From NCBI RefSeq assembly GCF_014655955.1, contig NZ_BNBO01000023.1, positions 62,001-126,000 of the forward strand: a stretch of 64,000 nt of DNA. Reading direction: 5' to 3'. A program made the position numbers and the translations under genes. Under the pieces are notes generated by a model. The model was not told the DNA's origin, ran no database searches, and saw only the letters and a list, made by a program, of their open reading frames with translations. Source of the stretch: Kitasatospora indigofera (GTDB lineage: Bacteria; Actinomycetota; Actinomycetes; Streptomycetales; Streptomycetaceae). How positions within the stretch are numbered: the stretch's first letter is position 1; every line of letters starts with the position of its first letter. Below are positions 56,885 through 64,000 of this stretch, one piece after another.

Positions 56885-59742
56885 CGCAGATGACCAGCAC
56901 CCCCCAGCGTTCCGAGGACGAGGAACTCAGCCCCGCCGAGGCCTACGCGGCCTTCCGCCGGCGCGCCAAGCAGCAGGCCACCGCCCTCTACGGGTTCCAG
57001 CAGCTCTACGACTTCCCGCTGGACGACTTCCAGATCCAGGCCTGCGAGGCCCTGGAGGCGGGCGAGGGCGTCCTGGTCGCCGCGCCCACCGGCTCCGGCA
57101 AGACCATCGTCGGCGAGTTCGCGGTGCACCTGGCCCTCCAGGGCGGCCGCAAGTGCTTCTACACCACGCCCATCAAGGCCCTGTCCAACCAGAAGTACGG
57201 CGACCTGGTGAAGCGCTACGGCGCCGCCAAGGTGGGCCTGCTCACCGGTGACAACACGGTCAACGGTGACGCGCCGGTGGTCGTGATGACCACCGAGGTG
57301 CTGCGCAACATGCTCTACGCGGGCTCGCAGACCCTCGACGGCCTGGGCTACGTGGTGATGGACGAGGTGCACTACCTCGCGGACCGCTTCCGCGGCGCCG
57401 TCTGGGAAGAGGTGATCATCCACCTGCCCGAGTCGGTCACCCTGGTCTCGCTGTCCGCGACGGTCTCCAACGCCGAGGAGTTCGGCGACTGGCTGGACAC
57501 CGTGCGCGGCGGCACCAAGGTGATCGTCTCAGAGCACCGCCCGGTGCCGCTCTGGCAGCACGTGATGGCCGGTAACCGGATGTACGACCTGTTCGCCAAC
57601 CCGGACCGTGACGGCCGCCCCAAGGACGCGCCGCGCAACCCGGCCAAGCTGGTCAACCCCGAGCTGGTCCGCCTGGCCCGCTCGGAGCTGGCCGCGAACC
57701 CCCGCGGCGACCGCTTCGCCAAGGGCCGCGGCCGGTCCATGCCCACCGGCCGCCCCGGCCGGGTCTGGACCCCGGGCCGGGTGGACGTGATCGACCGGCT
57801 CGACTCCGAGGGCCTGCTCCCGGCCATCACCTTCATCTTCAGCCGGGCCGGCTGCGAGGCCGCCGTCCAGCAGTGCCTCAGCTCCGGGCTGCGCCTCAAC
57901 AAGGACTCCGACCGGGCCCAGGTCCGGGCCATCGTCGAGGAGCGCTGCGCCGACATCCCGGACGAGGACCTGCACGTCCTCGGCTACTTCGAGTGGCTGG
58001 ACGGGCTGGAGCGCGGCATCGCCGCCCACCACGCCGGCATGCTGCCGCGGTTCAAGGAGGTGGTCGAGGAGCTGTTCGTGAAGGGCCTGGTCAAGGCCGT
58101 CTTCGCGACCGAGACGCTGGCCCTGGGCATCAACATGCCCGCCCGCTCGGTGGTGATGGAGAAGCTGGTCAAGTGGAACGGCGAGACCCACGCCGACATC
58201 ACCCCCGGCGAGTACACCCAGCTCACCGGCCGGGCCGGCCGCCGCGGCATCGACATCGAGGGCCACGCGGTGGTGCTCTGGCAGCGCGGCCTCGACCCGG
58301 AGGCGCTGGCCGGCCTGGCCGGCACCCGCACCTACCCGCTGAAGTCCTCGTTCCGGCCGTCCTACAACATGGCCGTGAACCTGGTCTCCCAGTTCGGCCG
58401 GCACCGTTCGCGCGAGCTGCTGGAGACGTCCTTCGCGCAGTTCCAGGCGGACCGCTCGGTGGTCGGCATCGCCAAGCAGGTCCAGCGCAACGAGGAGGGC
58501 CTGGACGGCTACCGCGAGTCGATGACCTGCCACCTCGGCGACTTCGACGAGTACATGGCCCTGCGCCGCTCCCTCAAGGACCGCGAGAACGACCTCGCCC
58601 GCGAGGGCAGCGGCCAGCGCCGGGCCGCCGCGATCGAGTCGATCGAGCAGTTGAAGCCGGGCGACGTGATCCACGTGCCGACCGGCAAGTTCGCCGGGCT
58701 CGCGCTGGTCCTCGACCCGGGCCTGCCGCCGGTCAGCCGCTCGCCGCGGACCCACCGCCATCCCGACTACCAGGACGGGCCGCGTCCGGTGGTGCTCACC
58801 TCCGAGCGGCAGGTCAAGCGGCTCGCGATGATCGACTTCCCGCACCCGGTGACCGCCGTCGACCGGATGAAGATCCCGAAGTCCTTCAACCCGCGCAGCC
58901 CGCAGTCCCGCCGGGACCTCGCCTCCGCCCTGCGGACCAAGGCCGGCCACCTGGAGCCGGAGCGGTTCCGCCGGGGCCGGGCGGCCGCCGCCGACGACCC
59001 CGAGATCACCCGGCTGCGCACCGAGCTGCGCCAGCACCCCTGCCACGGCTGCGACGAGCGCGAGGACCACGCCCGCTGGGCCGAGCGCTACCACCGCCTG
59101 CACCGCGACACCGACCTGCTGGAGCGCAAGATGCGCTCCCGCACCCACACCATCGCCCGGACCTTCGACCGGGTCTGCGGCCTGCTCACCGACCTCGGCT
59201 ACCTGGAGGGCGACACCGTCACCCCGGACGGCAAGCGCCTCGGCCGGCTCTACGGCGAGCTCGACCTGCTCGCCTCCGAGTGCATCCGCGAGGGCGTCTG
59301 GAAGGACCTCGCCGCGGCCGAACTCGCCGCCTGCGCCTCCGCGCTGGTGTACGAGGCCCGGCAGGCCGACGACGCCGCCGCCCCCCGGGTCCCGGAGGGC
59401 AACGCCAAGGAGGCGCTCGGCCGGATGGTCCGGATCTGGGGCCACCTGGACGCCCTGGAGGAGCAGCACCGGATCAACACCGCCGAGGGCGTCGGCCAGC
59501 GCGAGCCCGACCTCGGCTTCGCCTGGGTCGCCTACCGCTGGTCGCTCGGCCACAACCTGGACTCGGTCCTGCGGGACGCCGAGATGCCGGCCGGCGACTT
59601 CGTCCGCTGGACGAAGCAGCTGATTGACGTGCTCGGCCAGATCCAGGACGCGGCCGGCGAGGACGCCAAGCTGCGCGCGACCGCCCGCAAGGCGGTCGAC
59701 AGCCTGCGCCGGGGCATCATCGCCTACTCCTCGGTGGGCTGA
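56881..59742 (+). CDS. Ski2/Mtr4-like DEVH-box RNA helicase
   Basis: A 953-residue superfamily 2 helicase. RecA domain 1: Walker A APTGSGKTIVGEFAV, Ib region TTPIKALSNQKYGDL, motif II VVMDEVHYLADRFRG, motif III SLSATVSN. RecA domain 2: FSRAGCEAAV, LALGINMPARSVVMEKLVKW and QLTGRAGRRGID (motif VI). A C-terminal ~450-residue region resembles the Mtr4/Ski2 winged-helix and helical-bundle (DSHCT) part. The usual role is RNA unwinding or RNP remodelling. GTG 56881 is coupled to the upstream ORF; ATG 56890 is an alternative. In S. coelicolor, from memory, its orthologue sits beside tatC. Confidence 0.92.
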   Translation: MTQMTSTPQRSEDEELSPAEAYAAFRRRAKQQATALYGFQQLYDFPLDDFQIQACEALEAGEGVLVAAPTGSGKTIVGEFAVHLALQGGRKCFYTTPIKALSNQKYGDLVKRYGAAKVGLLTGDNTVNGDAPVVVMTTEVLRNMLYAGSQTLDGLGYVVMDEVHYLADRFRGAVWEEVIIHLPESVTLVSLSATVSNAEEFGDWLDTVRGGTKVIVSEHRPVPLWQHVMAGNRMYDLFANPDRDGRPKDAPRNPAKLVNPELVRLARSELAANPRGDRFAKGRGRSMPTGRPGRVWTPGRVDVIDRLDSEGLLPAITFIFSRAGCEAAVQQCLSSGLRLNKDSDRAQVRAIVEERCADIPDEDLHVLGYFEWLDGLERGIAAHHAGMLPRFKEVVEELFVKGLVKAVFATETLALGINMPARSVVMEKLVKWNGETHADITPGEYTQLTGRAGRRGIDIEGHAVVLWQRGLDPEALAGLAGTRTYPLKSSFRPSYNMAVNLVSQFGRHRSRELLETSFAQFQADRSVVGIAKQVQRNEEGLDGYRESMTCHLGDFDEYMALRRSLKDRENDLAREGSGQRRAAAIESIEQLKPGDVIHVPTGKFAGLALVLDPGLPPVSRSPRTHRHPDYQDGPRPVVLTSERQVKRLAMIDFPHPVTAVDRMKIPKSFNPRSPQSRRDLASALRTKAGHLEPERFRRGRAAAADDPEITRLRTELRQHPCHGCDEREDHARWAERYHRLHRDTDLLERKMRSRTHTIARTFDRVCGLLTDLGYLEGDTVTPDGKRLGRLYGELDLLASECIREGVWKDLAAAELAACASALVYEARQADDAAAPRVPEGNAKEALGRMVRIWGHLDALEEQHRINTAEGVGQREPDLGFAWVAYRWSLGHNLDSVLRDAEMPAGDFVRWTKQLIDVLGQIQDAAGEDAKLRATARKAVDSLRRGIIAYSSVG

Positions 59743-59761
59743 CCCGGCACCGTACGACGAA

Positions 59762-59800
59762 GGGGCCCGGCCGCCGGAGACAGTCCGGCGGCCGGGCCCC
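59762..59800. terminator. Bidirectional terminator after the helicase
   Basis: Perfect 17-bp arms 59762-59778 and 59784-59800 with a 5-nt loop, between the convergent helicase and exonuclease genes. Confidence 0.85.
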
Positions 59801-59814
59801 CTTCGCGCGGGTGC

Positions 59815-60744
59815 TCAGCCCGCCAGCACGCCGAGCACCCGCTCCAGCGAGCTGCCGAGGCCCCAGCGGGCGGACAGCTCCTCCAGGGTCATCGGGTCCA
59901 GCGGCTCGCGCGGCAGGGCCGGGTCGAAGTCGGGCAGCGGGGCGTCGGTGGCGACCCGGACGACGGTGGGGGCGACGTCGAGGTAGGGGGCGCCCTCGAC
60001 GATGTTCTTGCGACGGGCCGGGGTGAGCTTGGAGAAGGGGTCGGCGGCGGCGGCGCGGATGCCCGCCAGGTCGCCGTACTCGTTGATCAGCTGGGCCGCG
60101 GTCTTCTCGCCGATGCCCTTGACGCCCGGCAGGCCGTCGCTCGGGTCCCCGCGCAGGGCGGCCATGTCGGCGTACCGGTCGCCGCGCACGCCGTACTTCT
60201 CCAGCAGCAGTTCGTCGTCGGTGATCTGCAGGTTGCCCATTCCCTTGACCGGGTAGAGCACCTGGACCGGCCGGGCGTCGTCGACCAGCTGGAAGAGGTC
60301 GCGGTCGCCGGTGACGATCTGCACCGGGCCCGTCCCCCGGGCGGTCAGGGTGCCGATCACGTCGTCCGCCTCGTAGCCGGGCGAGCCGACACGGGCGATC
60401 CCGAGCGCGTCCAGCACCTGCTCGATCACCGGCACCTGCGGCGCCAGCGTGTCCGGGATCTCCTCCTCGCCGTCGGCCCCGGCCTCGGCCAGCCGGTGGG
60501 TCTTGTAGGAGGGCACCAGGTCGACCCGCCACTGCGGGCGCCAGTCGGCGTCCATGCAGGCGACCAGCTGGTCGGGGCGGTGGTCCTGGACCAGCCTGGC
60601 GATGAAGTCCAACAGCCCCCGGACGGCGTTCACCGGCTCACCGGCGGGGGACTTCAGGGAGTCCGGCACGCCGTAGTAGGCCCGGAAGTACAGGCTCGCG
60701 GAGTCCAGCAGCATCAGTCGCGGTTCGGTCACAGCTCCGATCAT
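59815..60744 (-). CDS. 5'-3' exonuclease (FEN/PolA N-terminal domain type)
   Basis: A stand-alone flap-endonuclease-like enzyme of up to 309 residues, cutting 5' flaps or RNA primers in DNA repair and replication. The PIN-like core is MLLDSASLYFRAYYGVPDS, then PSYKTHR, GYEADDVIGTLTARG, VTGDRDLFQLV and LRGDPSDGLPGVKGIGEKTAAQLINEYGDL (helix-hairpin-helix). All acidic metal ligands are visible. ATG 60744 has no clear ribosome site; GTG 60732, four codons on, is an alternative. The polymerase domain is absent. Confidence 0.9.
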   Translation of the reverse strand: MIGAVTEPRLMLLDSASLYFRAYYGVPDSLKSPAGEPVNAVRGLLDFIARLVQDHRPDQLVACMDADWRPQWRVDLVPSYKTHRLAEAGADGEEEIPDTLAPQVPVIEQVLDALGIARVGSPGYEADDVIGTLTARGTGPVQIVTGDRDLFQLVDDARPVQVLYPVKGMGNLQITDDELLLEKYGVRGDRYADMAALRGDPSDGLPGVKGIGEKTAAQLINEYGDLAGIRAAAADPFSKLTPARRKNIVEGAPYLDVAPTVVRVATDAPLPDFDPALPREPLDPMTLEELSARWGLGSSLERVLGVLAG

Positions 60745-60884
60745 GCCGTACCCGGCCGACAGTTCGGCGGCAGACGTCCCGACCGGCGGGCCGACCGCCC
60801 ACGGGCCCGCCCACCGCCCACGGGCCCGCCCACCGCGCCGGCGACGCCGCCGGCCCGGGCGGGACGGGCGGTCCTGACGGGAAC

Positions 60885-61952
60885 TCAGTGCTCGTGCGGG
60901 CCGCTGCGGTGGACCGGCCCGTGCGTGTCGCCGCAGTGCTCGTCCAGCACGGTCGTCCCCGCCGGGGTGATCTGCAGCAGCTGCTGGTCGTCGTCCTCGC
61001 CGAGGTGGTCGACCTGGAGGGTGGCATGGGTGATCCGGTACGTCTCGCGCAGCTGCCGTTGCAGCCCCCGCCGCACCGCGTGGCAGTCGCCGCCCGGCGC
61101 GACCAGGATGTGCGCCGAGAGCGCCGGCTGGCCGGAGGTGATCTCCCAGATGTGCAGGTCGTGGATCTCCACCACCAGGTCGGCGGCGACCATCCGGTCC
61201 GCCACCTCGTCCGGGTCGATGCCGGCCGGCGCCGCCTCCAGGAAGATCCGCCCCGAGTCGCGGACCAGCCCGATGCCGGCCCGCAGCATCAGCGCCACCA
61301 CGACCAGCGAGGCGATCGCGTCCGCCTGGACGAAACCGGTGGTCAGCATCACCACGCCGGCCACCGCGGTGGCGACGAAGGCGTACAGGTCGGTGAGCAC
61401 GTGCTGGAAGGCGCCCTCGACGTTCAGCGAGGTGCGGTTGGCCCTGGACATGCACCAGGTCGCCCCGATGTTCACCACGATGCCGGCCAGCGCCGTCACC
61501 AGCACCAGCGAACCGGCCACCTCCGGCGGGTCGATCAGGCGGCGCACCGCCTCGTAGCCGAGCCAGGCGGACAGCACCAGCAGCGTGACGCCGTTGGCCT
61601 GCGCCGAGAGGATCTCGGCCCGCTTCAGCCCGTAGGTGTAACCGCCCCGGGCCGGGCGGGCGGCCAGGCGCATCGCGACCAGCGCGAGGACGATCGAGGC
61701 GGCGTCGGTGAGCATGTGCGCGGCGTCCGAGATCAGCGCCAGCGAGCGGGCGGCGAAGCCGACCACCACCTCGCCCGCCATGAACACCACGATCAGGGTC
61801 AGCGCGGCGAGCAGCCAGCGGCGGTCGGCGTCGGCGGCCACCCCGTGCGAATGCCCGCCGTGGCCGCCCGACCCGCCGTGGTCCCCGTGCGGCTCGGCGC
61901 CGAGGCGGCCGTCGTGGCCGGGGGCGTCATGGCTGTGCTGGTGGACGGCCAT
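60885..61952 (-). CDS. Cation diffusion facilitator (zinc/cobalt exporter, CzcD/ZitB type)
   Basis: A 355-residue metal/proton antiporter. ATG 61952 follows CAGGAGAGGA; the open frame before it is spurious. The N-terminus is histidine-rich (HQHSHDAPGHDG, HGGHSHG), as expected for metal capture. Six helices follow. Zinc-site residues appear in LALISDAAHMLTDAASI (H/D pair) and in FQHVLTDLYAF. A cytosolic C-terminal domain with DLHIWEITSGQPALSAHILV completes it, and the extreme C-terminus is again His-rich (HCGDTHGPVHRSGPHEH). It probably exports Zn2+ or Co2+. Confidence 0.92.
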   Translation of the reverse strand: MAVHQHSHDAPGHDGRLGAEPHGDHGGSGGHGGHSHGVAADADRRWLLAALTLIVVFMAGEVVVGFAARSLALISDAAHMLTDAASIVLALVAMRLAARPARGGYTYGLKRAEILSAQANGVTLLVLSAWLGYEAVRRLIDPPEVAGSLVLVTALAGIVVNIGATWCMSRANRTSLNVEGAFQHVLTDLYAFVATAVAGVVMLTTGFVQADAIASLVVVALMLRAGIGLVRDSGRIFLEAAPAGIDPDEVADRMVAADLVVEIHDLHIWEITSGQPALSAHILVAPGGDCHAVRRGLQRQLRETYRITHATLQVDHLGEDDDQQLLQITPAGTTVLDEHCGDTHGPVHRSGPHEH

Positions 61953-62188
61953 CGAGATCCTCTCCTGGACGCTCAGCGGTGGGGTCTGGCAGCCCCGCAC
62001 CCGAAGTGAACCGCAGATCGGACGAAGATCCAAAGGCTGCACTGGTGACCGTTGTCGTTGCCGTCGAGCTGTTCCCACCGGCCCTGCCCACCCTCCTGTT
62101 CAGCCGGGTGTTCACCCTGGCGTTCGTGTTGGTCCGGTAGGGTCCGGTCGCCCTGACGACGGGGCCGGGCGAGCAGGGTGAGGTAGCG

Positions 62189-63484
62189 GTGGAGCACGGC
62201 GGACAGGTCCGGCTGCGGACGATCGCGCGCGAGTGGGGGCGGATCGGCCTGGTCGGGTTCGGCGGCCCGCCCGCCCACATCCTGCTGCTGCGCCGGCTCT
62301 GCGTGGAGCGGCGCGGCTGGCTGGACCCGGCCGAGTTCGAGGACGGCATCGCGACCACCAACCTGCTGCCCGGCCCGGCCTCCACCCAGCTCGCGATCTT
62401 CACCGCCTGGCGACTGCGCGGCACCCCCGGCGCGCTGGTCGGCGGCCTCTGCTTCATCGCGCCCGGCCTGGTGCTGATCCTGGCCCTGTCGGCGCTGTTC
62501 CTGGCCGGCCACCCGCCGCTCTGGGTGCTGGGCGCGGCCGACGGCGCGGGCGCGGCCGTGCCCGCCGTCGCGGTGCAGGCGGCCGCCGCGCTGGTACCGG
62601 GCAGCCTGGGGCGCGCGAGCGCCGGCGCGGCCGACGGCACGGACCGGGTGCGCGGCGGCCGGGCGCGCTGGTACGGGTACGCGCTCGCGGGCGCCGGCGC
62701 GGCCCTCCTCACCGGGCCCTGGCTGGTGCTGGTGGTGGTGGCGACGGGCCTGGCCGAGGTGGCGGTCCGCTCCCGCGGCCGGCGCACCCCCCGGCCCGGG
62801 CTCCCGGACGCGACCGCCCGCGACGACGCGGGGGCGGTGGGGGCCGCGGGGGACGGGAGCGACGCGGACGACGCCGGGGGCCCGCCGCCCGGTGGCGGCC
62901 GTCGGGGCACGCTGCCGCTGCTCGCGGCGGTGCCCGCGGTCGGCGGGCTCGGCGGCCTCGGCGCGCTGGCGTGGGTGGCGTTCAAGGTCGGCGCGCTCTC
63001 GTACGGGGGCGGGTTCGTGATCATCCCGCTGATGCGGGACGACGCGGTGCACCGCTACCACTGGATGACGGACGGTCAGTTCCTCAACGCCGTGGCCCTG
63101 GGTCAGGTCACTCCCGGGCCGGTCGTGCACACCGTTTCGGCCGTCGGCTACGCGGCGGCCGGCACCCTCGGGGGGCTGCTGGCGGCGGCGGTGGCCTTCG
63201 GGCCCTCGTTCCTCTTCGTGATCCTCGGCGCGCGCCACTTCGGCCGGCTCCGGGCGGACCTGCGGGTGCAGGACTTCCTCACCGGCGCCGGCCCGGCCGT
63301 GATCGGCGCGATCGCCGGCTCGGCCCTGCCGCTCGCCGCCTCGCTGGCGCACGGCTGGCAGTGGGGTGTGCTGGCGGCCGCGCTGGCCGGGCTGACGGTC
63401 GCCCGCCGGGGCGCGGTCGGGGCGCTGCTGGTGGCCGGCGCGCTGGGCGTCGTCGCGGCCCTGGCGGGCCTGCCGGTGGCCTGA
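62189..63484 (+). CDS. Chromate transporter (ChrA family, two-domain)
   Basis: A 431-residue membrane protein of the long-chain CHR family, which exports chromate by proton antiport. Two homologous halves are seen: EWGRIGLVGFGGPPAHILLLRR in the first and AWVAFKVGALSYGGGFVIIPLMRDDAV in the second, with QVTPGPVVHTVSAVGY. A poorly conserved Asp/Gly-rich linker (about residues 205-245) joins them. Start GTG 62189. The divergent gene is a metal exporter, so the pair forms a metal-resistance patch, with a 236-bp gap holding no other gene. Confidence 0.88.
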   Translation: MEHGGQVRLRTIAREWGRIGLVGFGGPPAHILLLRRLCVERRGWLDPAEFEDGIATTNLLPGPASTQLAIFTAWRLRGTPGALVGGLCFIAPGLVLILALSALFLAGHPPLWVLGAADGAGAAVPAVAVQAAAALVPGSLGRASAGAADGTDRVRGGRARWYGYALAGAGAALLTGPWLVLVVVATGLAEVAVRSRGRRTPRPGLPDATARDDAGAVGAAGDGSDADDAGGPPPGGGRRGTLPLLAAVPAVGGLGGLGALAWVAFKVGALSYGGGFVIIPLMRDDAVHRYHWMTDGQFLNAVALGQVTPGPVVHTVSAVGYAAAGTLGGLLAAAVAFGPSFLFVILGARHFGRLRADLRVQDFLTGAGPAVIGAIAGSALPLAASLAHGWQWGVLAAALAGLTVARRGAVGALLVAGALGVVAALAGLPVA

Positions 63485-63644
63485 CGGACCGGGCCGGGGC
63501 CGCGCCGGCCGTCCCGGTCAGGCCCGGCCCACGTGGTCAGGAACCGTCCCGGTCAGGCCCGGCCGGCGAGGTCGGGCCCACGCGGGCCCGGGACCGGAGC
63601 CCGGTCCGGGCCCGTCCGGGCCCGGGACCGGTCCGGGGGAGCGC

Positions 63645-64000
63645 TCAGCCGCCCACCCGGACCGGGGTCACCGTGCCGGTCCCGGCGTCGGCCGGCGCCG
63701 CCGCGGCCGTGCCAGCCGCCTCCGCGGCGGAAGCCAGCAGGTCGAGCGGTTCGAGCGGCAAGGTCCGGGCGGCCGTCGCGGCCCGGACCAGCGCCCGCAT
63801 CACCCGCAGGTCCTCGCCCTGCTCCGGGTGCCACTGCACGCCGAGGGTGAAGCCCGGGCCCTCGATCGCCTCGATCGTCCCGTCGGGGGCGAGCGCGCCG
63901 ACCCGCAGGCCGTCGCCCAGCCGGTCCACGGCCTGGTGGTGGAAGGTCGGCACGGTCAGCTCGGTCTCCGGGAAGAGGTCGCCGAGCAGGGTGCCCGGCA
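63645..64000 (-). CDS. Glutamine amidotransferase-like peptidase C26 (partial, 5' end outside window)
   Basis: The C-terminal ~118 residues of a class I glutamine amidotransferase-like hydrolase, reading in from the window edge. FHHQAVDRLGDGLRVGALAPDG and LGVQWHPEQGED carry the catalytic His and Glu of the C26/PuuD group (gamma-glutamyl-GABA or gamma-glutamyl-polyamide hydrolases). The nucleophile cysteine lies outside the window. The C-terminal tail after the domain is Ala-rich. Streptomycetes use such enzymes in polyamine and ethanolamine catabolism, but neighbours are not visible. Confidence 0.82.
   Translation of the reverse strand, partial: PGTLLGDLFPETELTVPTFHHQAVDRLGDGLRVGALAPDGTIEAIEGPGFTLGVQWHPEQGEDLRVMRALVRAATAARTLPLEPLDLLASAAEAAGTAAAAPADAGTGTVTPVRVGG

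Overview
The window is high-GC actinobacterial chromosome, most likely Streptomyces or Kitasatospora. The evidence is the Pup-proteasome gene order, frequent GTG starts, strong GC bias at third codon positions, and Tat, FKBP and Ski2-like helicase genes typical of that family. No tRNA, rRNA, CRISPR array, integrase or transposase is visible. REGION 1 (1-10185) is core genome: the end of prcB, then prcA, pafA, three FKBP-type isomerase genes, the WYL regulators pafB and pafC, two very small proteins, tatA and tatC, closed by a strong terminator. REGION 2 (10300-19800) is a complete hydroxyproline catabolic cluster: three-subunit D-hydroxyproline dehydrogenase, pyrroline-hydroxycarboxylate deaminase, 4-hydroxyproline epimerase, ketoglutarate-semialdehyde dehydrogenase, a trans-3-hydroxyproline dehydratase-like protein, a pyrroline-2-carboxylate reductase-like protein and a GntR regulator with palindromic operators. 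REGION 3 (19880-24090) holds an Uma2 gene remnant, an FtsX-type ABC exporter and a divergent NarL-type two-component system. REGION 4 (24136-33373) is an allophanate hydrolase, biotin carboxylase and UAAP1/UAAP2 operon with a TetR regulator and an APC permease. This set matches guanidine rather than plain urea degradation, and one identical-arm palindrome precedes both the operon and the permease. REGION 5 (33529-39289) carries a CPA2 cation/proton antiporter with its TrkA-C subunit, a nitronate monooxygenase, a MerR/aldo-keto reductase pair with a 19-bp-spaced promoter, and a HigBA toxin-antitoxin pair. REGION 6 (39308-49345) is a secreted or imported peptide-use block: Xaa-Pro aminopeptidase, a five-gene dipeptide ABC importer and a secreted M9 collagenase. 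REGION 7 (49525-56177) has a flavin monooxygenase/TetR pair, a secreted M6 (InhA-type) protease, a HAD hydrolase, an ArsR regulator and a roadblock protein. REGION 8 (56726-64000) has a 52-residue ORF overlapping a Ski2-like helicase, a 5'-3' exonuclease, a CDF metal exporter, a chromate transporter and a truncated C26 glutamine amidotransferase. The main observation is that regions 2, 6 and part of 7 look like one dispersed collagen or gelatin utilisation system: outside proteases (M9, M6), peptide uptake, Xaa-Pro cleavage and full catabolism of 4- and 3-hydroxyproline. A 14-bp motif of the form ATGTGA-N4-TNAC lies at or next to the promoters of the dehydrogenase operon, the deaminase, gntR, the aminopeptidase/ABC intergenic region (two copies) and the M6 protease (two copies). 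At three promoters it overlaps a -10 element set 17 bp from a good -35. This points to a shared regulator, with the cluster's GntR protein as first candidate.
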